Below are positions 1 to 6,541 of a stretch of 15,841 bases of DNA, piece by piece (the first letter of the stretch is position 1; every line of letters starts with the position of its first letter). The DNA is from Syntrophaceae bacterium (lineage in GTDB: Bacteria; Desulfobacterota; Syntrophia; Syntrophales; UBA2210). The notes below the pieces were generated by a model. It saw only the letters and a program-made list of their open reading frames with translations, was not told the DNA's origin and did no database searches. The translations under genes were made by a program, and so were the position numbers. The stretch spans positions 1 to 15,841 of the forward strand of contig JAUXBI010000006.1 in assembly GCA_030619435.1 (NCBI GenBank), written 5' to 3'.

Positions 1-1
1 G

Positions 2-871
2 ATATTTCTGGACTGTTTTCCCTGCTTTCTGAGGCAGGCGCTGGAGGCAAGCAGAATTTCAGGCGCCGACGAAGAGACTCAGAGAACTGTTTTGAACTGT
101 GTGATGGCAAAACTGCTTGAGATTAACAGGGAAGAGACACCCCCGCAGATCGGCAGTATGATTCACAACACTATCAGAGAAGCGACCGGCAAAAGTGACC
201 CCTACAGAGATATAAAACGTCTCCACAATGAGCAGGTGCTTGACATGGAAGAGAATCTTGCCGGTATTATTGACGGATCATCCTCGCCCCTGCCCGACGC
301 ATTAAAGCTGGCTGCCGTGGGAAATCTCATTGACATGGGGCCTGAGCGGAAATGGAACAGCATGCAGGATATATTCCGGGATTTCACGGAGAAGGATCCG
401 ACGCACTTTGATTACGCGTCATTTGAAAAGTCTCTCAAAAAAGCCGGCACGCTTCTCTATCTGGGTGACAATGCCGGAGAAATCGTGCTGGACAAGATAC
501 TTACAGGGGTTCTCCTGAGAGAGACAAATCTTGATATAACCTATGCTGTAAGGGGTGGCCCTGTTATCAATGATGCCACCATGGAAGACGCAAGATTTGT
601 CGGCATGACCGATATAGTAAGGGTAATCGATACGGGAGTTGATTTTCCAGGCGTAGTGCCGGAGGCATGCTCCGGAGAATTTCTCGATTATTATAACGGG
701 GCGGATATGATCCTTTCAAAGGGTCAGGGGAACTATGAGTCGCTGAGTGAAGAGAACAAAAATATATTCTTCCTGCTCCAGACAAAATGCCACGTAGTAG
801 CCGAGAAAATAGGATGCAGGGTCGGAGACATAGTCCTGAAATCGCAGTACGCACAGATGATGGCTTCATAG
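2..871 (+). CDS. DUF89 / ARMT1-like metal-dependent phosphatase family protein (5' partial)
   Basis: The reading frame is open to the left edge, so the true start lies outside the window; 289 residues are visible. The first residues read IFLDCFPCFLRQALEA. This is the N-terminal DCxPCxxxQ signature of prokaryotic DUF89 proteins, so only a few residues are missing. The C-terminal half carries the family's metal-site motifs: DNAGEIVLDK, a GGPVINDAT segment, and KGQGNYE near the end. Known relatives are metal-dependent phosphatases proposed to hydrolyse damaged or unwanted phosphometabolites. The substrate here cannot be told. The gene ends with TAG, and the radical SAM gene begins 25 bases later on the same strand, so the two are probably co-transcribed. 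Internal TTG or ATG codons near position 92 are not the real start, because homologous sequence continues upstream of them. Confidence 0.88.
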   Translation: MFLDCFPCFLRQALEASRISGADEETQRTVLNCVMAKLLEINREETPPQIGSMIHNTIREATGKSDPYRDIKRLHNEQVLDMEENLAGIIDGSSSPLPDALKLAAVGNLIDMGPERKWNSMQDIFRDFTEKDPTHFDYASFEKSLKKAGTLLYLGDNAGEIVLDKILTGVLLRETNLDITYAVRGGPVINDATMEDARFVGMTDIVRVIDTGVDFPGVVPEACSGEFLDYYNGADMILSKGQGNYESLSEENKNIFFLLQTKCHVVAEKIGCRVGDIVLKSQYAQMMAS

Positions 872-896
872 AAGGTCGGAATCAGGCTTGAAAACC

Positions 897-1835
897 ATGA
901 AGGCAAAGGAAAAAAAGATATACACGTTTGGTCCTGTGCCATCGAGGCGCTTGGGGAGGTCTCTGGGAATTGACTTTGTCCCCTTTAAGGCCTGTACTTA
1001 TGACTGTATCTATTGTCAACTTGGGAGAACAACCACAAAGACAATGGACAGACAGGAATACTTTCCGGTCGGCGACGTGCTGAGAGAAATAGAGGAAAAG
1101 CTGAAAAGGGTTTCGCGCCCGGATTATATCACCCTGTCGGGATCGGGAGAACCTACGCTTCACAGCCGCATCAGTGATATTATTTCAGGCATTAAGGAGT
1201 TTTCGGATATCCCCGTGGCGGTTCTCACGAACGGATCTCTGCTCTGGATCGGTGAGGTGCGCGATGCCGTTTCAGGAGCAGACCTTATCATTCCGTCACT
1301 GGACGCCGGCAGTGAAGAAACTTTTTTGCGTGTAAACCGTCCTCACAGTGGAATTCGTTTTAAAGAGATGGTAGAGGGGTTACGCTCGCTCCGGGAAGAA
1401 TTTGTGGGACCTGTATGGCTGGAGGTTTTTATAACGGGTGGCGTGACCGACACGGAAGACGAAATTTCGAAAATAAAGAATCTGGTGGATTATATCGCGC
1501 CGGAGCGTATCCAGCTTAATACGACAGTAAGGACACCGGCTGAAGAATTTGCGGGTCTGGTGAACAGGGAAAAAATGGAGGAAATTTCGGCCTTTTTCGG
1601 CCGGAATTGTGAGGTTATCGCGGACTATACCAAAGTGCATAGCCTTGGCGAATTTTCTTCCACCAGAGAAGATGTCCTTGAATTGGTGAAGCTGCGTCCC
1701 TGTTCCATAGATGACATATCCGCGGGACTGGGACTCCACCGGAATGAAACAGTCAAATACGTACAGGAACTTGTGGACAAAAAACTGATAAGCATGGAGA
1801 GGCGCCACGGGAAAAGGCTCTACTCCGGACACTGA
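897..1835 (+). CDS. Radical SAM protein, COG0731-like, with C-terminal winged helix
   Basis: The N-terminus has the PSRRLGRSLGID stretch followed by CTYDCIYC, the CxxxCxxC triad (Cys33, Cys37 and Cys40 from this start) that holds the SAM-binding [4Fe-4S] cluster. A GSGEPTL motif follows, which is the glycine-rich SAM-contact region of the radical SAM barrel. The last 60 or so residues (from about STREDVLELV) look like a winged helix-turn-helix, an accessory domain also found in this subgroup. COG0731 is often annotated after the archaeal wybutosine enzyme TYW1. Bacterial members such as this lack the usual tRNA context and are best called radical SAM proteins of unknown substrate. The start is uncertain: ATG at 897 is preferred, but an in-frame TTG at 888 is possible and neither has a strong ribosome binding site. 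It lies between DUF89 and Mrp genes, which suggests cofactor or metal-cluster work. Confidence 0.88.
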   Translation: MKAKEKKIYTFGPVPSRRLGRSLGIDFVPFKACTYDCIYCQLGRTTTKTMDRQEYFPVGDVLREIEEKLKRVSRPDYITLSGSGEPTLHSRISDIISGIKEFSDIPVAVLTNGSLLWIGEVRDAVSGADLIIPSLDAGSEETFLRVNRPHSGIRFKEMVEGLRSLREEFVGPVWLEVFITGGVTDTEDEISKIKNLVDYIAPERIQLNTTVRTPAEEFAGLVNREKMEEISAFFGRNCEVIADYTKVHSLGEFSSTREDVLELVKLRPCSIDDISAGLGLHRNETVKYVQELVDKKLISMERRHGKRLYSGH

Positions 1836-1874
1836 ACCAGAAAAAATCAATGATCGAAGGGGAGAACAGAGAAA

Positions 1875-3104
1875 ATGAGCGAAGAAAAAGATAAGGCTGC
1901 CGAAAGTCTGAAGGCATTTACAGAAAGCAAGGAGCTTTCTGATCGTATGGGTAAGATAAAGCACAAGATCATGGTACTCTCGGGCAAAGGAGGTGTGGGA
2001 AAGAGCACAGTAGCCGCCAATATCGCAGTATCACTGGCGATGGAGGGGAACAAGGTTGGGCTCCTGGACACCGATTTCCACGGCCCGAGTATTCCAACAT
2101 TACTCAACCTTGAGGGCAGGCAACCCGGAAGTGACGGTAAGACCATTCTGCCCATAGAGTTTAGCGAAGGACTCAAGGTTATGTCCATAGGTTTTCTCCT
2201 TCCGAACAAGGACGACGCGATTATCTGGAGAGGCCCGATGAAGACGAAGGTAATCAAGCAGCTCCTGACTGAAGTAAACTGGGGAGAGTTGGATTACCTG
2301 ATTATAGATTTTCCTCCCGGGACGGGGGATGAGCCCCTTTCGGTGGCCCAGCTTATTCCGGGCATGGACGGAGCAGTCATTATAACCACCCCGCAGAACC
2401 TGTCTCTCAATGACGTAAAAAAATGCATCAATTTCTGCAGGCAACTCAGCGTTCCTGTACTGGGAGTTGTGGAAAACATGAGCGGCCTTGTATGTCCCAA
2501 CTGCAAAACGATAATCAATGTATTCAAGACAGGGGGAGGAAAAAAGATGGCCGGTGAGATGGGAGTCCCCTTCCTGGGTACAATTCCCATAGACCCGCAA
2601 ATTGTTGAGGCCTCCGACAGCGGCAAACCCTTTGTCTATCATTACGGCAAGACAGAGGCCGCAAAAGCATTCGCCGGGGTGGTTCAGCCCCTTCTACAGA
2701 TGGGCGACAAAACCAAACCTGAAACCAAAATTGTTTTATCCAAAGAAGAGGAGAAAAAAGGCATGCATAAGATAGCCATACCGGTCGTAGAAGGACATCT
2801 TTCCGCGCACTTTGGTCATTGTGACGAATTTGCCATCTTTGATGTTGATCTTGAGAATAAAAAGATTGTCGGACAGGAAAAGGCTCCCTCTCCTCCGCAT
2901 GAACCAGGCCTTCTTCCCCGGTGGCTTGGCGAAAAGGGTGTGAATGTAATCATAGCGGGAGGAATGGGAACACGTGCTCAACAGCTTTTTGCTGAGAGTG
3001 GTATTACCGTTTCCGTAGGTGCCCCCGCTGATGATCCCGAAAAACTGGTTATATCTTACATGGATAACGCTCTTGAACTGGGAAGTAATATCTGCGACCA
3101 CTGA
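1875..3104 (+). CDS. Mrp/NBP35-type P-loop ATPase fused to a NifX/NifB-like cofactor-binding domain
   Basis: The protein has 409 residues in two parts. Residues about 30-280 form an Mrp/ApbC/NBP35 ATPase: a deviant Walker A SGKGGVGKS at 36-44, DTDFHGPSIP, the FPPGTGDEP motif, and the MSGLVCPNC loop whose CxxC can bridge an Fe-S cluster between two subunits. A charged linker follows. From Met297, IAIPVVEGHLSAHFGHCDEF and a terminal GMGTRAQQLF region mark a dinitrogenase Fe-Mo cofactor biosynthesis (NifX/NifB C-terminal) domain. Mrp proteins carry and transfer Fe-S clusters; NifX-like domains bind metal-sulphur cofactors. The fusion probably delivers or stores such a cofactor in the cytoplasm. 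No nif genes are present here, so nitrogen fixation is not implied. It starts at ATG after a GGGGAGA-type site 39 bases downstream of the radical SAM stop. A good internal ribosome binding site lies before Met297. Confidence 0.92.
   Translation: MSEEKDKAAESLKAFTESKELSDRMGKIKHKIMVLSGKGGVGKSTVAANIAVSLAMEGNKVGLLDTDFHGPSIPTLLNLEGRQPGSDGKTILPIEFSEGLKVMSIGFLLPNKDDAIIWRGPMKTKVIKQLLTEVNWGELDYLIIDFPPGTGDEPLSVAQLIPGMDGAVIITTPQNLSLNDVKKCINFCRQLSVPVLGVVENMSGLVCPNCKTIINVFKTGGGKKMAGEMGVPFLGTIPIDPQIVEASDSGKPFVYHYGKTEAAKAFAGVVQPLLQMGDKTKPETKIVLSKEEEKKGMHKIAIPVVEGHLSAHFGHCDEFAIFDVDLENKKIVGQEKAPSPPHEPGLLPRWLGEKGVNVIIAGGMGTRAQQLFAESGITVSVGAPADDPEKLVISYMDNALELGSNICDH
2748..2765 (+). promoter_or_regulatory. Internal ribosome binding site and ATG at the NifX-like domain boundary
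   Basis: GAGGAG at 2748-2753 stands nine bases before an in-frame ATG at 2763. That is exactly where the ATPase linker ends and the NifX-like domain begins. The spacing is ideal for initiation, so a free C-terminal domain of about 113 residues could also be made. The purine run also encodes the charged linker (EEEKKG), so the match may be only a by-product of those codons. Confidence 0.4.
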
Positions 3105-3128
3105 TCAAGTTGTTTTTCAGTAAAAGTT

Positions 3129-3171
3129 TGGCGGGATTTCAGATACCTGGAATCCCGCCATTTCCTCTTTT
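3129..3171. terminator. Rho-independent terminator, probably bidirectional
   Basis: The arms TGGCGGGATT (3129-3138) and AATCCCGCCA (3151-3160) are perfect complements. Four more pairs (one G-U) extend the stem to 14 base pairs with an ATAC tetraloop. On the plus strand the stem is followed by TTTCCTCTTTT, ending the DUF89 to Mrp block. On the minus strand it is followed by a weaker T stretch (CTTTTA), and it lies downstream of the convergent membrane-protein gene, so it may stop transcription from both sides. Confidence 0.85.
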
Positions 3172-3225
3172 ATAAACAAATCACCATTCAGTCTATCTTC
3201 CCTAAGTAAAATTTATCGGTGGCGA

Positions 3226-4143
3226 TTAGTCATCCGCCATATTGAGTTGTTGAACATCTTCGTTCTTCGATGATCGTGAATGGTGCAATACTGTTGGGAT
3301 GTTTGTGAGAAAAAGTGAGTTTGCTACTTTCACAAAAATCCAGAATACTAACAAAGGCAAAATAATAACCTGAATCAGAAAAATTCCAACATAGAGAAAT
3401 GTGAGCGTGAGCAGATTTTCTACTATACCTCCCATGTTGCTCACTGTGGTAACGAGGGCATTTTTAAGTTCCATGGATTTCCGTTTAAGAAACGAAGAGC
3501 TTTTGCTTATAGTATCCAGAACACCGTCAACTTCAGGAAGAGAATATTCTTTGAGCCTGTCAAGGTCAGCAGTGCTTAGCGCGAGTTCTTCTCTTGCTTC
3601 TGATATCTGTTCCGCGAAGAAATGTTGATAGATAAACTCATTTGCAACAGATGATACCGGGAGACAAAAACGGGCAATGATAATAATCACTGAAAATCGT
3701 ATTATGAATTTCTGAAGATATCGTATTCTTTGATTCTTGAACCACACCAAAACAGAGAGAATAAGCAACAATATCGAGAGGATGGGAGGGACAAGAGACA
3801 CGCTCATTTCATATATCAGTTTTTGAATACCCAGTGACGCGATTGCAGTTACAAGAACATCTGATAAGCGCTCCGTCATATCGTCAATTGGATCTAAAGC
3901 CTGTCCAACTGCCAGTGAGATACCAACTCCTGCGGGTTCCAACTGGAGATGTGAATCTTTTATGATAGAGACTGAAGCGTTAATAACCCTGCATGTCGCG
4001 TACGCAATTCCGGCTTTACTTATTGCCTCCCGAAAGTATACGTCAGTTGTTTTATCAAGAAATGGGAGCCTGAGCCCGGAGGAGAAAAGTAAAAGTATAG
4101 CTACCGTGATGCCAATTGATGATTTTATTATTTTTTCTTTCAT
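3226..4143 (-). CDS. Membrane protein of unknown function
   Basis: I do not recognise the family. The product is about 305 residues from ATG at 4143. Upstream in-frame alternatives reach only a TTG at 4185, inside a hairpin, so the ATG is preferred despite a weak ribosome binding site. An N-terminal hydrophobic segment (IGITVAILLLF) may be a signal anchor. Two more segments follow near the middle (ILSILLLILSVLVWF and FSVIIIIARFCLPV), and there is a long one close to the C-terminus (FLYVGIFLIQVIILPLLVFW). A roughly 90-residue loop lies between the first two. A helical, charged stretch rich in Glu, Leu and Lys, possibly coiled coil, lies between the third and fourth. The C-terminal tail is hydrophilic. 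The gene is visibly richer in A+T than the ilv genes upstream of it, which may mean separate origin. It lies 78 bases beyond the HD gene on the same strand. Confidence 0.7.
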   Translation of the reverse strand: MKEKIIKSSIGITVAILLLFSSGLRLPFLDKTTDVYFREAISKAGIAYATCRVINASVSIIKDSHLQLEPAGVGISLAVGQALDPIDDMTERLSDVLVTAIASLGIQKLIYEMSVSLVPPILSILLLILSVLVWFKNQRIRYLQKFIIRFSVIIIIARFCLPVSSVANEFIYQHFFAEQISEAREELALSTADLDRLKEYSLPEVDGVLDTISKSSSFLKRKSMELKNALVTTVSNMGGIVENLLTLTFLYVGIFLIQVIILPLLVFWIFVKVANSLFLTNIPTVLHHSRSSKNEDVQQLNMADD

Positions 4144-4176
4144 TTTTATTATGTCCAAATGTAGTGCGTAACCGGC

Positions 4177-4203
4177 TGGCAACAACGCACAACGTAGTTG
4201 CCA
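4177..4203. repeat. Inverted repeat between the HD gene and the membrane-protein gene
   Basis: TGGCAAC (4177-4183) and GTTGCCA (4197-4203) are perfect complements. Inside them, after one A-A mismatch, ACG and CGT pair around a CACAA loop. A further outer pair, TGCGT (4165-4169) with ACGCA (4214-4218), encloses it. No T run follows on either strand, so it is not a standard intrinsic terminator. It may be an mRNA-stabilising or processing hairpin, or the edge of an inserted segment. Confidence 0.5.
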
Positions 4204-4221
4204 ATTCGCATTGACGCATTG

Positions 4222-4797
4222 TCAGAGCATAATGGCATGGCTGAGGACCACTTCTTCGAGTGATTGTCCTATGCTGCCGCTGATTTGATCCATGAAATGG
4301 ATCGCGGCTTTCTCAGCCCGATCCAGCCTGGAATAGAAAAACTCGTTGTCAGCGTTACGCTTGCGCAAAGACGAGAATCGTGCCGTCAATGTGACAGGCC
4401 TGTCATGTTCAATCAGATAGTCGATCAATGTAACGAGGATTTCTTCCGTCCTGCACGGCACGAAGCTCTCTCGGGGAAGACCGAAGTCTGCGGCCTCGTC
4501 CGCTCTTAGTCCAAAGAGGATATGACTCGCACACACATACGCTTCTTCGGAGTGACCAAGTTCCATCATCAAGTTGTATCCAGCTACACCGTGCTCCACC
4601 GGGCCATGCGTCACACACCGTCCGATATCATGGAGGAGAGCGGTTGACCACAGAAAATCTGTGTCAATACGGTAGCTTCTGCTTATCAACGGAGCCAGGT
4701 AGTCCGCCATGGCAGCTACAGCGATGCAGTGCTCAACCCACCTCGCTTCTGCGCCATATTTTACCAGTATTTGGCTAGCTTCAGTACGTGACAACAT
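4222..4797 (-). CDS. HD-domain phosphohydrolase, TIGR00295-like
   Basis: The product has 191 residues. The HD metal site is clear: VEHCIAVAAMAD supplies the first His, LLHDIGR is the HD pair, and THGPVEHGVAGYNLM adds further histidines. A later HILFGLRADEAADFGLP segment follows. This pattern matches the small HDIG family known as TIGR00295 from archaea and some bacteria. Members are presumed metal-dependent phosphohydrolases with no proven substrate. The ATG at 4797 is chosen because AAGGAAG (4802-4808 on the complement) lies just ahead. An upstream in-frame GTG at 4818 would abut the ilvD stop. Only 21 bases separate it from ilvD, so it is very probably the last or next-to-last cistron of the ilv operon. 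What an HD hydrolase does for branched-chain synthesis is not known to me. Confidence 0.82.
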   Translation of the reverse strand: MLSRTEASQILVKYGAEARWVEHCIAVAAMADYLAPLISRSYRIDTDFLWSTALLHDIGRCVTHGPVEHGVAGYNLMMELGHSEEAYVCASHILFGLRADEAADFGLPRESFVPCRTEEILVTLIDYLIEHDRPVTLTARFSSLRKRNADNEFFYSRLDRAEKAAIHFMDQISGSIGQSLEEVVLSHAIML

Positions 4798-4801
4798 TGA
4801 T

Positions 4802-4808
4802 CTTCCTT
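4802..4808 (-). promoter_or_regulatory. Ribosome binding site that sets the HD gene start
   Basis: On the minus strand AAGGAAG precedes the ATG at 4797 with normal spacing (AAGGA plus six bases). It favours this ATG over the GTG at 4818, which has no comparable site. Confidence 0.7.
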
Positions 4809-4818
4809 GCGTACGCAC

Positions 4819-6480
4819 CTATTCTTTGAAGATTGCTCCCGTGCTGGCTGATGTAACCATCTTCGCGTACCTTCCAAGGTAGCCATGCCTTATCGCGGGT
4901 GGACGGGGAACATATGTCTTTCTCCTTGCATCCATTTCCTTGTCGCTTATCTTCAACTCGATAGTTTTGTTCGGGATATCGATGGCTATTCTGTCGCCCT
5001 CTCTGACAAGGCCGATAGGTCCTCCGTCAGCGGCCTCAGGAGATATATGCCCTATGGCAGCCCCTCTTGTGCCGCCGCTGAATCTTCCATCCGTCAGAAG
5101 AGCCACCGATTTATCAAGCCCCATCCCCGCGATGGCGGATGTGGGTGAAAGCATTTCACGCATCCCTGGCCCCCCTTTGGGACCCTCATAGCGTATGATC
5201 ACAACATCTCCGGGTTTTATTTCGCCTCCCATGATCGCGCTCATCGCCTCTTCCTCGGAATCGAACACACGGGCGGTTCCCTCATTTGTCATCATGTCGG
5301 GAGACACGGCCGACTGTTTGACCACAGCACCGTCGGGGGCAAGATTTCCCCTGAGTATCACGATACCTCCCTGCGTGCTGTAGGGATCTTTGACGGAACG
5401 TATTACATCCCGATTCTTGACCGAGGCAGTTTTAATATTGTCCCCCACGGTCTTTCCGGTCACTGTCGGACATTCAAGATCGATAACACCCAATGTACTT
5501 ATTTCCTTCATGACACCCTGTATGCCACCCGCCTCGTCAAGGTCTTCGAGGTGATGATGCCCGGCAGGGCTTAAATGGCACAGGTTGGGTGTTCTGCTGC
5601 TGATATCATTAAACAGGTCGAGATCCAGATCAATCCCGGCCTCATGAGCGATCGCCGGAATATGGAGAACGGTATTGGTAGAACAGCCAAGCGCCATATC
5701 AACGGCTATGGCATTCTTGAAGGCCTGAAACGTAGCTATATCTCTCGGTTTGATATCCTTTTCTACAAGATCCATCACCTGCATTCCGGCCTGTTTGGCA
5801 AGGCGCACGCGTGCGGCAGAGATGGACGGTATCGTCCCGTTTCCGGGCAGGCCTAACCCCAGAGCCTCGGTAACACAGTTCATGGAATTTGCGGTGAACA
5901 TGCCGGAGCAGGAACCGCTTCCGGGACACGCGCAATCCTCTAATGATTTGAGAGATTCCTCACTCATTTTGTTGGATTTTACCTCACCTACTCCTTCAAA
6001 AACGCTTATCAGGTCCACGGGCTTTCCGTTTAATTTTCCGGCCATCATCGGCCCTCCACTCACGACAATGGTCGGAATGTTAAGGCGAAGAGCCGCCATG
6101 AGCATTCCGGGAACAATCTTGTCGCAGTTGGTTACCATAACGAGACCGTCAAAGGGATGTGCCGTAGCCATAATTTCAATGGAATCGGCTATCAGTTCCC
6201 TGCTGGCAAGAGAGTATTTCATCCCGATGTGTCCCATGGCGATGCCGTCACACACCCCGATAGTAGGAAATGTCACCGGTGTGCCACCGGCCATCCTTAT
6301 GCCCGCCTTGACAGCCTCCGCAATCGTGTTGAGGTGGATATGTCCGGGAATAACTTCATTCGCGGAATTTACAACCCCTATCATGGGTCTGGCAAGTTCT
6401 TCATCGGTATATCCCATGGCTTTGTACAGGGAGCGGTGAGGAGCCCTCTCCAGCCCCTTTTTCATCAGATCACTTCTCAT
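4819..6480 (-). CDS. ilvD: Dihydroxy-acid dehydratase
   Basis: IlvD dehydrates 2,3-dihydroxy-isovalerate and 2,3-dihydroxy-3-methylvalerate to the 2-oxo acids, the third common step to valine and isoleucine. The 553 residues are full length for the short bacterial form. Family signatures include [11 protein letters not shown] with Cys119, and [18 protein letters not shown] with Cys185 and Cys191. Near the C-terminus are [13 protein letters not shown] and GHISPEA. At the N-terminal site where [2Fe-2S] dehydratases have a cysteine (PCNxHL), this protein reads PGHIHL, as in Escherichia coli. It therefore probably carries the oxygen-sensitive [4Fe-4S] cluster. The ATG at 6480 follows AAAGGTGA on the minus strand. 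It lies 61 bases downstream of ilvC in the same operon. Confidence 0.97.
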   Translation of the reverse strand: MRSDLMKKGLERAPHRSLYKAMGYTDEELARPMIGVVNSANEVIPGHIHLNTIAEAVKAGIRMAGGTPVTFPTIGVCDGIAMGHIGMKYSLASRELIADSIEIMATAHPFDGLVMVTNCDKIVPGMLMAALRLNIPTIVVSGGPMMAGKLNGKPVDLISVFEGVGEVKSNKMSEESLKSLEDCACPGSGSCSGMFTANSMNCVTEALGLGLPGNGTIPSISAARVRLAKQAGMQVMDLVEKDIKPRDIATFQAFKNAIAVDMALGCSTNTVLHIPAIAHEAGIDLDLDLFNDISSRTPNLCHLSPAGHHHLEDLDEAGGIQGVMKEISTLGVIDLECPTVTGKTVGDNIKTASVKNRDVIRSVKDPYSTQGGIVILRGNLAPDGAVVKQSAVSPDMMTNEGTARVFDSEEEAMSAIMGGEIKPGDVVIIRYEGPKGGPGMREMLSPTSAIAGMGLDKSVALLTDGRFSGGTRGAAIGHISPEAADGGPIGLVREGDRIAIDIPNKTIELKISDKEMDARRKTYVPRPPAIRHGYLGRYAKMVTSASTGAIFKE

Positions 6481-6541
6481 GCGGTCACCTTTCTTTGTGG
6501 AAGATCAATTATGGTGCTATGGGTACTGGCTGTTTTCGATA

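Noticed and set aside
897..1835. NrdG, the activase for NrdD
   Set aside because: The CxxxCxxC context (PSRRLGRSLGID...), the length of over 300 residues and the winged helix fit COG0731, whereas NrdG proteins are shorter and lack this N-terminal motif.
1380..1964. A 194-codon open frame on the minus strand across the radical SAM gene
   Set aside because: It lies antisense to a well-recognised protein and its translation has no family-like pattern, being rich in Phe, His and Arg; a shadow frame.
1875..3104. Evidence for nitrogen fixation
   Set aside because: The NifX/NifB-like domain occurs widely in anaerobes that do not fix nitrogen, and no nifHDK, nifE or nifN is in the window.
4161..4222. 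Integron attC site next to the orphan membrane gene
   Set aside because: The hairpin is suggestive, but neither strand has a paired RYYYAAC and GTTRRRY core, and no integrase or second cassette is present. Kept only as an inverted repeat.
5750..6439. A 229-codon plus-strand open frame within ilvD
   Set aside because: It is entirely antisense to a conserved part of dihydroxy-acid dehydratase and its proline/serine/methionine-rich product looks like the mirror of that gene.
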